In this document: positions 15,656 to 23,277 of the stretch, in pieces
Numbering within the stretch: the stretch's first letter is position 1
Layout of the letters: each line of letters opens with the position of its first letter
Source of the DNA: Clostridia bacterium
GTDB taxonomy: Bacteria; Bacillota_A; Clostridia; Oscillospirales; CAG-272
NCBI GenBank assembly: GCA_017632155.1
Contig: JAGBRZ010000061.1
Span: 1 to 26,146 of the forward strand
Length of the DNA stretch: 26,146 bases
Direction: 5' to 3'
The notes under the pieces: generated by a model
What the model saw: the letters and a program-made list of their open reading frames with translations, nothing else
Told to the model about the DNA's origin: nothing
The model's database searches: none
Program-made: the position numbers and the translations under genes

Positions 15656-16891
15656 ATGAATTACAAACGCACCAAACTCGCCTGCTATTCTGCCTACGTC
15701 ACAATGGCGTCTGCTTTTGCACTGCCGCCGCTATTATTCGTGACTTTCCACGATATGTACGGCGTTTCGTACACTCTCCTCGGAACGCTCGTGCTTATCA
15801 ATTTCTGCACCCAGCTTACAGTCGACCTGATACTTTCATTTTTTTCAAAGTATTTTAATGAAAAGTTCTTGGTCAGAGTTATGCCGATCATAACCTCACT
15901 CGGGCTTACGTTTTACGCTTTCTCGCCCCTGATTTTCCCGAACTCAGTCTTCACGGGATTTGCGATCGCAACTGTGATCTTCTCAATCTCCGCGGGACTT
16001 TCCGAGGTGCTTGTAAGCCCCGTTGTCGCGGCTATACCGTCCGATAACCCGGGACGCGATATGAGCTTTCTGCACTCCCTCTACGGAGTTGGAGTCACCG
16101 TGGTCATCCTGATAAGCACGATCTTCTTCAAGCTCTTCGGAAGCGAAAATTGGAGTTTACTGACGCTTCTTTTTGCCACATTGCCCATATCCACCGCAGT
16201 ACTCTTTATGACTTCACCCATGCCCGATATGACACCATCGGAGACGTCAAATGGAGGCGAGAAATCAAAGAGATACGCCGTCGGACTTGCCCTATGCGTG
16301 GCTTGCATCTTCTTTGGAAGCTGTGCCGAGAACACTATGTCAAACTGGGCGTCGAGCTTTATGGAAAATGCCCTCGGCATAGACAAGGCGATCGGCGATA
16401 TTCTCGGAACCGCAATGTTCGCCGTCCTTCTCGCGCTGACGAGAATGGGATACGCTAAATTCGGAAAGAGCATCACACCGATCCTCTTTATCGGAATGAT
16501 CGGCGCAGTTGCGTGTTATCTCGTTGCGGGATTTTCCACCAACGCCGCAGTCGCCCTGATTGCCTGCGTTTTGACGGGAATGTTCACATCAATGCTCTGG
16601 CCCGGCGCGCTGATATTTATGGAAGAGAAGCTCCCCGGCGCGGGAGTAGCCGCTTATGCCCTTATGGCATCGGGCGGCGACCTCGGCGCATCCATAGCGC
16701 CCCAGCTTATGGGCATCGTGGTCGATAAGGTCACAGCATCATCTTTCGCAGCTGACATTGCAATCAAAACCGGACTTGCCGCCGAGCAGATCGGTATGAA
16801 AGCGGGTATGATTATTACATCCGTTTTCCCGCTGATCGGAATTGTCGCACTTGCCGTTACAGTCAGGTATTTTAAGAAGAATAAAGTATAA
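15656..16891 (+). CDS. Major facilitator superfamily transporter
   Basis: A 411-residue, strongly hydrophobic protein with the size and two-half layout of a 12-helix MFS carrier. The central cytoplasmic loop is charged (about 199-206, around NGGEKSKRYAV). Helix-rich pieces such as GTLVLINFCTQLTVDLILSFFS and GVGVTVVILISTIFFKLFG fit the sugar/organic-solute side of the superfamily, but I cannot name the substrate. AAGGAT lies ten bases before the ATG, and a promoter is present upstream. The gene is monocistronic and shares a terminator with the convergent gpmI. No neighbour suggests a pathway. Confidence 0.88.
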   Translation: MNYKRTKLACYSAYVTMASAFALPPLLFVTFHDMYGVSYTLLGTLVLINFCTQLTVDLILSFFSKYFNEKFLVRVMPIITSLGLTFYAFSPLIFPNSVFTGFAIATVIFSISAGLSEVLVSPVVAAIPSDNPGRDMSFLHSLYGVGVTVVILISTIFFKLFGSENWSLLTLLFATLPISTAVLFMTSPMPDMTPSETSNGGEKSKRYAVGLALCVACIFFGSCAENTMSNWASSFMENALGIDKAIGDILGTAMFAVLLALTRMGYAKFGKSITPILFIGMIGAVACYLVAGFSTNAAVALIACVLTGMFTSMLWPGALIFMEEKLPGAGVAAYALMASGGDLGASIAPQLMGIVVDKVTASSFAADIAIKTGLAAEQIGMKAGMIITSVFPLIGIVALAVTVRYFKKNKV

Positions 16892-16939
16892 AAATATGCC
16901 GGAGCGTTCTGCGAACGCTCCGGCATATTTTTTGATTTT
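16890..16939. terminator. Bidirectional terminator between the MFS gene and gpmI
   Basis: A perfect 20-bp stem (16890-16909 with 16913-16932) with a TGC loop, A-rich at the left base and T-rich at the right, followed by TTTTTTGATTTTTTATT. The left arm uses the last two bases of the MFS stop codon. It fits both convergent transcripts. Confidence 0.95.
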
Positions 16940-16953
16940 TTATTAGTTTAAAA

Positions 16954-18606
16954 TTACTTCATCTCAATGAGAGACTCATCCCACATCTCGGGAGCCTCGT
17001 AACCAAGGAGGTTAACAACGGTAGCGGCTACGTTGGAAAGACCGAACTGACCGTTATCAGCTTTAACGCTGATTCTGCCCTCGCCCGATGCGTCGTAGAT
17101 GATGCAAGGAACGGGATTGAGGGTGTGCGAGGTCTTTGCCTTGTAGGAACCGTCCTTGTTGGTCTTGGGAGCCTTAGTCTTCTTGTCGAGCTCTGCCATC
17201 TCGTCTGCGTTGCCGTGGTCAGCGGTGATAACTGCAACGCCGCCGAGCTTATCAACTACTGCAAGGATACGTGCAAGCTGGAGGTCAAGTGCTTCCATCG
17301 AGCAAACGGTAGCGAGGAGGGAGCCAGTGTGGCCGACCATATCGCCGTTGGGGAAGTTTACGCGGAGGTAGCGGTACTTGCCCGACTCAAGGCACTCGAT
17401 GAGCTTATCGGTGATCTCTGCGCACTTCATCCAGGGTCTCTGCTCGAAGGGAATAACATCGGAGGGAACCTCGATGTAGGTCTCGAGCTCCTCGGAGAAC
17501 TTGCCAGAACGGTTGCCGTTCCAGAAGTAGGTTACGTGACCGTATTTCTGTGTCTCGGAGATCGCAAGCTGGGAAATTCCACTGCCTGCAAGGTACTCGC
17601 CAAGGGTATTGGTGATCTCGGGAGGAGAAACGAGGTAACGGGAAGGAATATGAAGGTCGCCGTCGTACTCGAGCATACCTGCATAAACTACCTTGGGATG
17701 ACGGACTCTGTCGAACTTGTCGAAGGTCTCACCCTCGTCGAAGGTGCGGGAGATCTCAAGCGAACGGTCGCCGCGGAAGTTGAAGAAGATGAAGCTGTCG
17801 CCGTCTTCAACGGTACCGAGCGGCTTGCCGTCCTTTGCGATAACGAACGCAGGGAGATCCTGGTCGATAACGCCGGTCTCTGCACGGTAGGTGTTAACTG
17901 CTTCCTCCGCGGATGCAAACTGTCTGCCCTCGCCGAGGACGTGGGTCTGCCAGCCGCGCTCAACCATCGACCAGTCAGCCTCGTAACGGTCCATGGTGAT
18001 CTTCATTCTTCCGCCGCCCGATGCGATGCAGATGTCGAGATCATCCGAGCGGAGAGAGGTGAGGAACTCCTCGAAGGGAAGAATGTATTCGAGAGCGGAT
18101 GTCTCGCCTACGTCACGACCGTCGAGAAGGATGTGGATGCGGATCTTATTTACGCCTTCTTCCTTTGCGCGCACGAGCATTGCCTTGAGGTGGTCGATAT
18201 GCGAGTGAACGTTACCATCGGAGAAGAGTCCGAGGAAGTGAAGAGTGGAAGAATTGGTCTTTACGTTGGAAATGAGAGTCTGCCAGGTCTCGGAAGCAAA
18301 CATCTTGCCGGACTCGATAGACTGGGTTACAAGCTTTGCGCCCTGAGCAAATACCTGACCTGCGCCGAGAGCATTGTGTCCAACCTCGGAGTTGCCCATA
18401 TCGTCATCGCTGGGAAGACCGACAGCCATACCGTGCGCCTTGAGAGTTACGCAAGGATGATTCGAGAGAAGTTTGTCAAGAGTGGGAGTGAATGCGCGGC
18501 TTACAGCGTTGGTAGGTCCTTCGGGAGCAATTCCGACACCGTCCATAACGATGGTGAGTACGGGACCCTTCACGGGAGCGTAAGCGGCTTTTTTGAGTTC
18601 TTTCAT
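16954..18606 (-). CDS. gpmI: 2,3-bisphosphoglycerate-independent phosphoglycerate mutase
   Basis: This glycolytic and gluconeogenic enzyme interconverts 3- and 2-phosphoglycerate in the cytosol and belongs to the alkaline phosphatase superfamily with two metal ions. The 550 residues slightly exceed the ~510 usual. The metal-binding Asp22 is in VMDGVGIAP, the catalytic Ser73 is in DDDMGNSEVGHNALG, and DMVGHTGS and ITADHGNADEM supply further metal ligands toward the C-terminus. The substrate-binding insert contains ILLDGRDVG and IASGGGRMKITMDRYEADW. GAAAGGAA upstream on the minus strand supports the start. It is monocistronic, divergent from the mrp gene, and has its own promoter. Strong codon bias fits high expression. 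Confidence 0.97.
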   Translation of the reverse strand: MKELKKAAYAPVKGPVLTIVMDGVGIAPEGPTNAVSRAFTPTLDKLLSNHPCVTLKAHGMAVGLPSDDDMGNSEVGHNALGAGQVFAQGAKLVTQSIESGKMFASETWQTLISNVKTNSSTLHFLGLFSDGNVHSHIDHLKAMLVRAKEEGVNKIRIHILLDGRDVGETSALEYILPFEEFLTSLRSDDLDICIASGGGRMKITMDRYEADWSMVERGWQTHVLGEGRQFASAEEAVNTYRAETGVIDQDLPAFVIAKDGKPLGTVEDGDSFIFFNFRGDRSLEISRTFDEGETFDKFDRVRHPKVVYAGMLEYDGDLHIPSRYLVSPPEITNTLGEYLAGSGISQLAISETQKYGHVTYFWNGNRSGKFSEELETYIEVPSDVIPFEQRPWMKCAEITDKLIECLESGKYRYLRVNFPNGDMVGHTGSLLATVCSMEALDLQLARILAVVDKLGGVAVITADHGNADEMAELDKKTKAPKTNKDGSYKAKTSHTLNPVPCIIYDASGEGRISVKADNGQFGLSNVAATVVNLLGYEAPEMWDESLIEMK

Positions 18607-18651
18607 TGCAAAAATTCCTTTCGCTTTTAGAAATTAATATTAACCTTATAT

Positions 18652-18679
18652 AGTATACCTATTTTTCCCGAAAAATCAA
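18652..18679 (-). promoter_or_regulatory. Probable gpmI promoter
   Basis: On the minus strand TTGATT (18679-18674), a 16-base spacer and TATACT (18657-18652), about 46 bases before the gpmI start. Both boxes deviate slightly from consensus. Confidence 0.6.
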
Positions 18680-18761
18680 GTCTTTTATGTTAAATTAGAG
18701 GAATTTTTTTCATATATCAGAGAAAATTTTTGAAAAAATCAATTTATTAATAATCAAGGCA

Positions 18762-18790
18762 TTGACTTCGGTGGCAAAAGGGGGTATAAT
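18762..18790 (+). promoter_or_regulatory. Sigma-A promoter of the mrp gene
   Basis: TTGACT (18762-18767), a 17-base spacer and TATAAT (18785-18790). The start site is expected near 18797, which excludes any translation start upstream of that point. Confidence 0.85.
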
Positions 18791-18833
18791 TATAGTAGGT
18801 AAATATTTTCTTATCGAAAGGATGAATATAAAA

Positions 18834-19673
18834 ATGTCAGAATGCACACACAACTGTTCCACATGCTCGTCCAACTGCGCATCTCGTAAAGAGCCGCAGG
18901 ATCTGCACGAGCCCGCAAATGCAAAGAGTAATATCAAGCACGTCATCGGCGTTGTCAGCGGCAAGGGCGGCGTAGGTAAGTCCCTCGTTACTTGCATGCT
19001 TGCCGTACTCCTTCAGCGCAAGGGCTACAAGGTTGGCGTACTTGATGCAGATATTACAGGTCCCTCTGTTCCCAAGGCTTTTGGCGTAAAGAGCGAAGTC
19101 ACCGGTAGCGAGGACGGAATGTTCCCGCCTGAGACCGAAAAGGGCATCAAGATGATGTCGGTTAACCTCCTTCTTGAGGACGAGCGCCGTCCCGTTATCT
19201 GGAGAGGTCCCGTCATCGCAGGCACCGTAAAGCAGTTCTGGAAGGATACCATTTGGGGCGACATTGACGTTCTTCTCGTTGACTGCCCTCCCGGAACCGG
19301 CGACGTTCCGCTCACCGTTTTCCAGAGCCTTCCCCTTGACGGAATCGTTATCGTTTCGAGCCCCCAGGAGCTCGTTTCCATGATCGTCGGCAAGGCGGCA
19401 AATATGGCGAATATGATGAATATTCCCGTTCTCGGACTTGTTGAGAATATGAGCTACGCAGTTTGCCCCGATTGCGGCAAGCGCATCAATATCTACGGCG
19501 ACAGCCACATCCTCGAGATCGCGCAGAGCTTCGGCTATGACGTTCTCGGTCAGATCCCGCTCGATGCAAAGCTCGCATCTCTTTGCGACAACGGCAAGAT
19601 CGAGGATCTTGACAGCGATTATCTTGACATTGCAGCTACCGTTATCGAGCACAGACTCGGCCTCGGCGAATAA
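18834..19673 (+). CDS. mrp: Mrp/Nbp35-family iron-sulfur carrier ATPase
   Basis: A 279-residue P-loop ATPase that assembles and delivers [4Fe-4S] clusters. The deviant Walker A is GKGGVGKS (43-50), with DADITGPSVPKAFG, DVLLVDCPPGTGDVPLTV and the C-terminal CPDCG pair that holds the bridging cluster between two subunits. The N-terminus carries four cysteines, Cys4, Cys8, Cys11 and Cys15 (CX3CX2CX3C), recalling the extra cluster of eukaryotic Nbp35, and lacks the usual N-terminal domain of Proteobacterial Mrp. The start at 18834 is preceded by AAAGGA (18817-18822) and lies 44 bases after the -10 box. The next gene begins one base after its stop. Clients could include the radical SAM enzyme at 11153, but that is speculation. 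Confidence 0.93.
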   Translation: MSECTHNCSTCSSNCASRKEPQDLHEPANAKSNIKHVIGVVSGKGGVGKSLVTCMLAVLLQRKGYKVGVLDADITGPSVPKAFGVKSEVTGSEDGMFPPETEKGIKMMSVNLLLEDERRPVIWRGPVIAGTVKQFWKDTIWGDIDVLLVDCPPGTGDVPLTVFQSLPLDGIVIVSSPQELVSMIVGKAANMANMMNIPVLGLVENMSYAVCPDCGKRINIYGDSHILEIAQSFGYDVLGQIPLDAKLASLCDNGKIEDLDSDYLDIAATVIEHRLGLGE

Positions 19674-19674
19674 T

Positions 19675-20367
19675 ATGCCCGCATTCCTCAAAAAAATAAC
19701 CAAAAAGCAGTGGTGCGCGATCGCAAAGAACGCGGTCGTGCTCCTATTGCTTTTTGCCCTGCTTTTTGCAATTACACTTTTGTCGCTTAACGCCGCTATT
19801 AAATCGGTTACGAAGGACAGGATCCTTTCCCCGCAAACCGCGGCACAGCTCGGCGACATTGATTGCATCCTTGTTCTCGGCTGTCACGTTCGCTCGCAGT
19901 ATCTTGCGGACAGACTTACCACCGCCTTCGGACTTTACGATATGGGCGCATCGCCAAAGCTTCTTATGACGGGCGACCACGGCAGAGAGGTGTACGACGA
20001 GGTGAACTACATGCTCGATAAAGCCGAAGAACACGGCATCGAACGTAAAGACGTTTTCACCGACCACGCGGGATTTTCGACCTATGAGAGCATCTATCGC
20101 GCAAAGGAGATTTTCGGCGCAGAACGAATTATTATCGTAACGCAGGAATATCACCTTTACCGCTCGCTCTATCTTGCCGAAAAACTCGGGATCGAGGCTT
20201 ACGGAGTCAGCGCATCGCTTCACGGCTACGGCTCGCAGGATTATCAGGATTTCCGCGAATCGCTGGCAAGAATGAAAGACTTCTTCTACGCACTCATCAA
20301 GCCCGAGCCCACATTCCTCGGCGAATCTATCCCGATAAGCGGTGACGCTTATCCCTCGCACGACTAA
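19675..20367 (+). CDS. SanA/YdcF-like DUF218 membrane protein
   Basis: A 230-residue protein with one N-terminal membrane helix (about 17-38) and a DUF218 domain: CILVLGCHVRSQYLADRLTTAFGLY, PKLLMTGDHG, VNYMLDKAEEHGI, STYESIYRAKEIFGAERIIIVTQEYHLYRSLYLAEKLG. The family includes SanA (linked to vancomycin exclusion) and ElyC (envelope lipid-carrier metabolism) in enteric bacteria; its enzymology is poorly defined. It begins one base after the mrp stop, so it is surely co-transcribed with it, and the start is set by this spacing rather than by a good ribosome binding site. The domain would lie outside the membrane if the helix is a signal anchor. A role in the wall or membrane is inferred from the family. 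Confidence 0.88.
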   Translation: MPAFLKKITKKQWCAIAKNAVVLLLLFALLFAITLLSLNAAIKSVTKDRILSPQTAAQLGDIDCILVLGCHVRSQYLADRLTTAFGLYDMGASPKLLMTGDHGREVYDEVNYMLDKAEEHGIERKDVFTDHAGFSTYESIYRAKEIFGAERIIIVTQEYHLYRSLYLAEKLGIEAYGVSASLHGYGSQDYQDFRESLARMKDFFYALIKPEPTFLGESIPISGDAYPSHD

Positions 20368-20372
20368 CGATC

Positions 20373-20533
20373 CACTTGTAAAACTGCGTTTTACAAGTGA
20401 TACCCCGCTTTGCGGGGATGCGCGCATTATCGCCGCTTGAAAAAATCAAAGATTTTTGCAGCTCCCCGCGGCGCGCGGACTCGCTTTGCTCGTCTAAGTG
20501 GTGTTTTTTCGTCGGCAAAGCCGCCGAAAAAAC
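20373..20533. repeat. Second cluster of hairpins, upstream of lgt
   Basis: The 215-base gap between the SanA-like gene and lgt is packed with stem-loops: 20373-20383/20389-20399 (11 bp, perfect), 20403-20408/20412-20417 (6 bp, TTT loop), 20441-20447/20451-20457 nested inside GC-rich arms (20433-20436 with 20468-20471, 20420-20425 with 20471-20476), and 20503-20511/20525-20533 continuing to 20513-20516/20520-20523. The first may end the mrp transcript. The last has its T-run on the 5' arm, opposite to a normal terminator. No clear promoter for lgt was found in the remaining 50 bases. Confidence 0.7.
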
Positions 20534-20582
20534 GAATTATATTAAAAAATAGCTTAAAAGTACATAACAAAGGAGACTATTT

Positions 20583-21512
20583 ATGGTTACAGTATCCTTT
20601 CCCGGCCTTGGAATAGGCGAGATCAGCTTCAATAAGGTTGCCCTCAGCCTTTTCGGCACCATCGAGGTCAGATGGTACGGCATAATTATGGTGACGGGCA
20701 TTATCCTCGCTTTTCTCTATGCCTACTACCGTTCAAAGCACGAGGGCGTATCCTTTGACGATCTGCTTGACTACGCGATCTTCACCGTCCTCAGCGGTAT
20801 TGTCGGCGCTCGTCTTTATTACGTTATCACATCGGGTCAAAAATACACATTTGGCGAGATCTTTGCTATCTGGAACGGCGGTATCGCGATCTATGGTGCG
20901 ATAATCGGCGGTGCGACTGCACTTCTTTGCGTGTCTCTCTATAAAAAGATCAAGTGGCAGAAGGTCTTTGATATGGTCTGCCCCGGCGTTATGATCGGTC
21001 AGATCGTTGGCAGATGGGGTAATTTCTTCAACGGCGAGGCTTACGGCGAGTCGCCCGCGGAGGATAGCTTGCTCTATTTTATGCGTATGGAGCTCCGTCA
21101 CGAGGGTTGGAGCAATTCCTATATCTGCCAGCCCACATTTCTCTACGAATCGCTTTGGAATCTGGTTGGATTCCTTATCATCAACGCTCTTTACAAGAAG
21201 AAAAAGTTTGACGGTCAGGTATTTTTAATGTATATCACCTGGTACGGCTTCGGAAGAATGTTCATTGAAGGACTTCGCACAGATAGCCTTATGGTTGGAA
21301 CATTCCGCATTTCGCAGGTCGTTGCGTTCCTGTGCTTTATCGTTGGATTTGCACTGCTCGTATATCTCGGTGTCCGCGCATCGAATCGTGCAAAGCTTGC
21401 GGCGGCTGAAGGCGAAGTATCGACCTATGGTAATATGCTTAATGAAGAGAATAAAACCGAAACAGAAGATGAATCCAAGGAGGAAGAAAATAATGTCGGC
21501 AATACTGATTGA
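20583..21512 (+). CDS. lgt: Prolipoprotein diacylglyceryl transferase
   Basis: This integral membrane enzyme moves diacylglycerol from phosphatidylglycerol to the lipobox cysteine of prolipoproteins, the first step of lipoprotein maturation. The 309-residue protein has about seven membrane helices and the Lgt signature GRWGNFFNGEAYG (143-155), including the essential Arg144-type residue and Asn147. Other conserved parts are VRWYGIIMVTG, GARLYYV, WNGGIAIYGAIIGG and QPTFLYESLWN. The last ~35 residues are a Glu/Asn-rich tail beyond the usual end, perhaps disordered. AAAGGAG at 20569-20575 supports the start. The stop lies 20 bases inside folD, so the pair is translationally coupled although functionally unrelated. 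Confidence 0.96.
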   Translation: MVTVSFPGLGIGEISFNKVALSLFGTIEVRWYGIIMVTGIILAFLYAYYRSKHEGVSFDDLLDYAIFTVLSGIVGARLYYVITSGQKYTFGEIFAIWNGGIAIYGAIIGGATALLCVSLYKKIKWQKVFDMVCPGVMIGQIVGRWGNFFNGEAYGESPAEDSLLYFMRMELRHEGWSNSYICQPTFLYESLWNLVGFLIINALYKKKKFDGQVFLMYITWYGFGRMFIEGLRTDSLMVGTFRISQVVAFLCFIVGFALLVYLGVRASNRAKLAAAEGEVSTYGNMLNEENKTETEDESKEEENNVGNTD

Positions 21513-22347
21513 CGGTAAGCTCGTCAGCGCAAAGCTTCGCGGCGAGGTAACCGAGAAGAGAATAGAATTTGAAAAGAAATACGGACGCAAGCCCGGTCTT
21601 TGTGTTATCAGAGTAGGTGAGGATCCGGCATCCGTCGTTTACGTTCGCAACAAGCTCCGCGCTTGCGAGGAGGTCGGATTTGCATCCACTTGCAACATCC
21701 TTCCCGCATTCTATACGACCGAGCAGGTTATAGCCGAGGTTGAAAAGGTCAACGCAGATCCCACTGTTGACGGTCTGCTCGTTCAGCTTCCTCTCCCCAA
21801 GCATATCGACGAGGCTCGTGTTGTAGCCGCTGTCGCGCCCGAAAAGGACGTTGACGCCTTTGGAAAGCTTGATGCGGGACATCTGTGCCTCGATGAGGGC
21901 AACGTGCTTCCTTGCACTCCTGCGGGCATTATGGAAATGCTCAAGCATTATCAGATTCCCGTTGCGGGAAAGGAATGTGTAGTTGTCGGACGCTCCAATA
22001 TCGTAGGCAGACCTATGGCTGCACTTTTGCTTGCCGCTGACGGCACAGTTACCATCGCTCACAGCCGCACACCCGATCTCGGCGCTGTTACAAGACGCGC
22101 GGATATTCTTGTTGCCGCTGTTGGCAAAGCAGGACTTATCACGGGCGATATGGTCAAGCCCGGCGCGGCGGTTATCGATGTTGGTATGAACCGTAATGCC
22201 GAGGGCAAACTTTGCGGCGACGTTGACTTTGAATCGGTCAAGGACGTCGCGGGTTACATCACTCCCGTCCCCGGCGGAGTTGGTCCTATGACAGTCACAA
22301 TGCTTATCTGCAATACACTTTACGCCGCAGAAAACGCGGAAAAATAA
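21493..22347 (+). CDS. folD: Bifunctional methylene-THF dehydrogenase/cyclohydrolase
   Basis: FolD oxidises 5,10-methylene-tetrahydrofolate with NADP and opens the resulting methenyl form to 10-formyl-tetrahydrofolate, feeding purine and formyl-methionine synthesis. The 284-residue length is normal. The catalytic Tyr50-Lys54 pair is in YVRNKLRACEEVGF. Further family blocks: DGLLVQLPLPKHID, EKDVDAF, CTPAGIMEML, the Rossmann segment VVVGRSNIVGRPMA, and ITPVPGGVGPMTVTML. The start at 21493 is chosen because AAGGAGGA (21477-21484) lies eight bases upstream; longer in-frame extensions are only lgt sequence read in another frame. It overlaps lgt by 20 bases. Its original terminator appears to be split by the insertion described at 22356-23295. 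Confidence 0.97.
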   Translation: MSAILIDGKLVSAKLRGEVTEKRIEFEKKYGRKPGLCVIRVGEDPASVVYVRNKLRACEEVGFASTCNILPAFYTTEQVIAEVEKVNADPTVDGLLVQLPLPKHIDEARVVAAVAPEKDVDAFGKLDAGHLCLDEGNVLPCTPAGIMEMLKHYQIPVAGKECVVVGRSNIVGRPMAALLLAADGTVTIAHSRTPDLGAVTRRADILVAAVGKAGLITGDMVKPGAAVIDVGMNRNAEGKLCGDVDFESVKDVAGYITPVPGGVGPMTVTMLICNTLYAAENAEK

Positions 22348-22355
22348 TAATTGAT

Positions 22356-22373
22356 ACAAAAAAGCTCCGAGGC
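22356..22373. repeat. Left arm of an 18-bp inverted repeat, half of a split terminator
   Basis: ACAAAAAAGCTCCGAGGC is the exact reverse complement of 23278-23295. It lies nine bases after the folD stop. The A-run outside and GC-rich part inside are the left half of a bidirectional intrinsic terminator. Joined through GAAT (22374-22377), the two arms would form an uninterrupted 18-bp hairpin. Confidence 0.85.
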
Positions 22374-22446
22374 GAATGGGTGTTGTCCTTATCGGAAAAA
22401 CAACAAATCAAATTGCTTTAATTGATACGCTGTAAACAAATAAGTA

Positions 22447-22476
22447 ACCCCGACAGATTCTAAGATCTGTCGGGGT
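22447..22476 (-). terminator. Terminator of the GNAT gene
   Basis: A perfect 12-bp stem, 22447-22458 with 22465-22476, with a six-base loop lies nine bases beyond the GNAT stop. On the minus strand the tail reads TACTTATTTG, a weak U-tract. Confidence 0.7.
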
Positions 22477-22484
22477 ATCGTCAT

Positions 22485-22970
22485 TTATGTAAGCTTTAGT
22501 TCCATATATCCGCAGGTAAACGGAAAGAAGTCGAATTTCTGAGTTTTGATATGCTTAAATCCAAAAGATTCATACCATAACTTCAGAACTTGATTTTCTT
22601 CGACAATTCCGATATTCATTTTTAAGCATCCCAAACCTTTAGCTGTATGGAATGAATGCAATAAAAGTTTTTCTCCGATGCCTTGATGTCTGAACTGAGG
22701 CAAAACGCATAAATTATTCAATTCACATTCCTTATTATCTTGTAATGCCAAAGAATAATAGCCAACAATTTTGCCATCAACAATAAAAGCGTACATAGGT
22801 CTTTTTTCGTTGTTTAATTGCCAAGATAGGCGTTGTTCTGTTGTGGCGAAAGCCGTAAAGCGAGGAGCGTTTTCTATTGTAAAACCAAACTCATTGGCGA
22901 CAGTCAAAAAACTTTCTTTAATGACATCAACACATTCTTTTATATTGTTATTGTTTACCGATTGTATCAT
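22485..22970 (-). CDS. GNAT family N-acetyltransferase
   Basis: A 161-residue single-domain acetyltransferase. The acetyl-CoA binding signature is LCVLPQFRHQGIGEKLLLHSF (motif A, RxxGIGxxL), with AFIVDGKIVGYYSLAL before it and LWYESFGFKHIKTQKF at motif B. The substrate is not evident; GNATs act on antibiotics, amino acids, tRNA-like toxin targets or polyamines. AAGGAG (22984-22979) lies eight bases before the start at 22970; upstream in-frame codons overlap the promoter region and lack such a site. Codon use (AAA, TTA, ATA-rich) contrasts with folD and the Ig-protein gene, indicating recent acquisition. It is the only gene of the putative cassette. Confidence 0.88.
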   Translation of the reverse strand: MIQSVNNNNIKECVDVIKESFLTVANEFGFTIENAPRFTAFATTEQRLSWQLNNEKRPMYAFIVDGKIVGYYSLALQDNKECELNNLCVLPQFRHQGIGEKLLLHSFHTAKGLGCLKMNIGIVEENQVLKLWYESFGFKHIKTQKFDFFPFTCGYMELKLT

Positions 22971-23043
22971 ACATCTATCTCCTTTTTTCGCCAGTTTCGC
23001 ATTTGTATTACAAAGGCTTCGGGCAAAGCCCATACCCCTATTC

Positions 23044-23072
23044 ATTATATAACAAATCAGCAGAGAAAGCAA
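23044..23072 (-). promoter_or_regulatory. Promoter of the GNAT gene
   Basis: On the minus strand TTGCTT (23072-23067), a 17-base spacer and TATAAT (23049-23044). It yields a leader of about 67 bases before the start codon. It begins ten bases from the hairpin array. Confidence 0.8.
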
Positions 23073-23081
23073 GAGTTATAT

Positions 23082-23275
23082 TCCGACTTCGTCGGAGTGA
23101 TATGATTGCTACCGCAATCGTGATATTGAAGCCTTACAGCTTCAGTGATATTTTATTCGCCACAAAACTCGCGTAGCGAATATCACTCGGCGTAAGCCGA
23201 ATATCACTGCGTAGCAATACAACTCGCCGTAGGCGAATAAAACTGGCGTGATACTCCGTTAAGAGTATCACGCCA
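23082..23275. repeat. Array of mini-hairpins spaced by GTGATAT / ATATCAC heptamers
   Basis: Eight small stem-loops follow one another: 23082-23096, 23104-23119, 23127-23144, 23169-23179, 23187-23200, 23208-23216, 23224-23236 and a long 13-bp one at 23244-23275. The first three are each followed by GTGATAT (23097, 23120, 23145). The next two are each followed by ATATCAC (23180, 23201), then the degenerate forms ATACAAC (23217) and ATAAAAC (23237). Because GTGATAT and ATATCAC are complementary, the spacers can pair in nested order, making one tree with hairpins as side branches. Even the terminal hairpin arms contain GTGATAC/GTATCAC. No gene lies here. Confidence 0.85.
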
Positions 23276-23277
23276 AT

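Larger units (their letters stand above)
22378..23277. mobile_element. Probable 900-bp inserted cassette carrying a GNAT gene
   Basis: The segment between the two terminator arms holds one minus-strand GNAT gene with its own promoter and terminator plus a hairpin array, and is visibly AT-richer than its flanks. AAT is found at both edges (22375-22377 and 23275-23277), a possible 3-bp target duplication. Its ends are weakly similar as inverted repeats (GTGTTGTCCTTATCGG versus GTGATACTCTTAACGG, 11 of 16). No transposase or integrase is present, so movement would need help in trans. The split terminator is directly seen; that the cause was an insertion is inference. Confidence 0.55.

Noticed and set aside
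17125..18630. A 501-codon open frame on the plus strand opposite gpmI
   Set aside because: GpmI is unmistakable over the full length; the antisense frame exists because of its codon bias and shows no motif.
18762..18833. A longer N-terminus for the Mrp ATPase beginning at 18762
   Set aside because: That TTG is the -35 box of the gene's own promoter; AAAGGA and the ATG at 18834 give the real start.
23082..23275. CRISPR array
   Set aside because: The recurring unit is only seven bases, the intervening sequences are self-complementary hairpins, and no cas gene is near.
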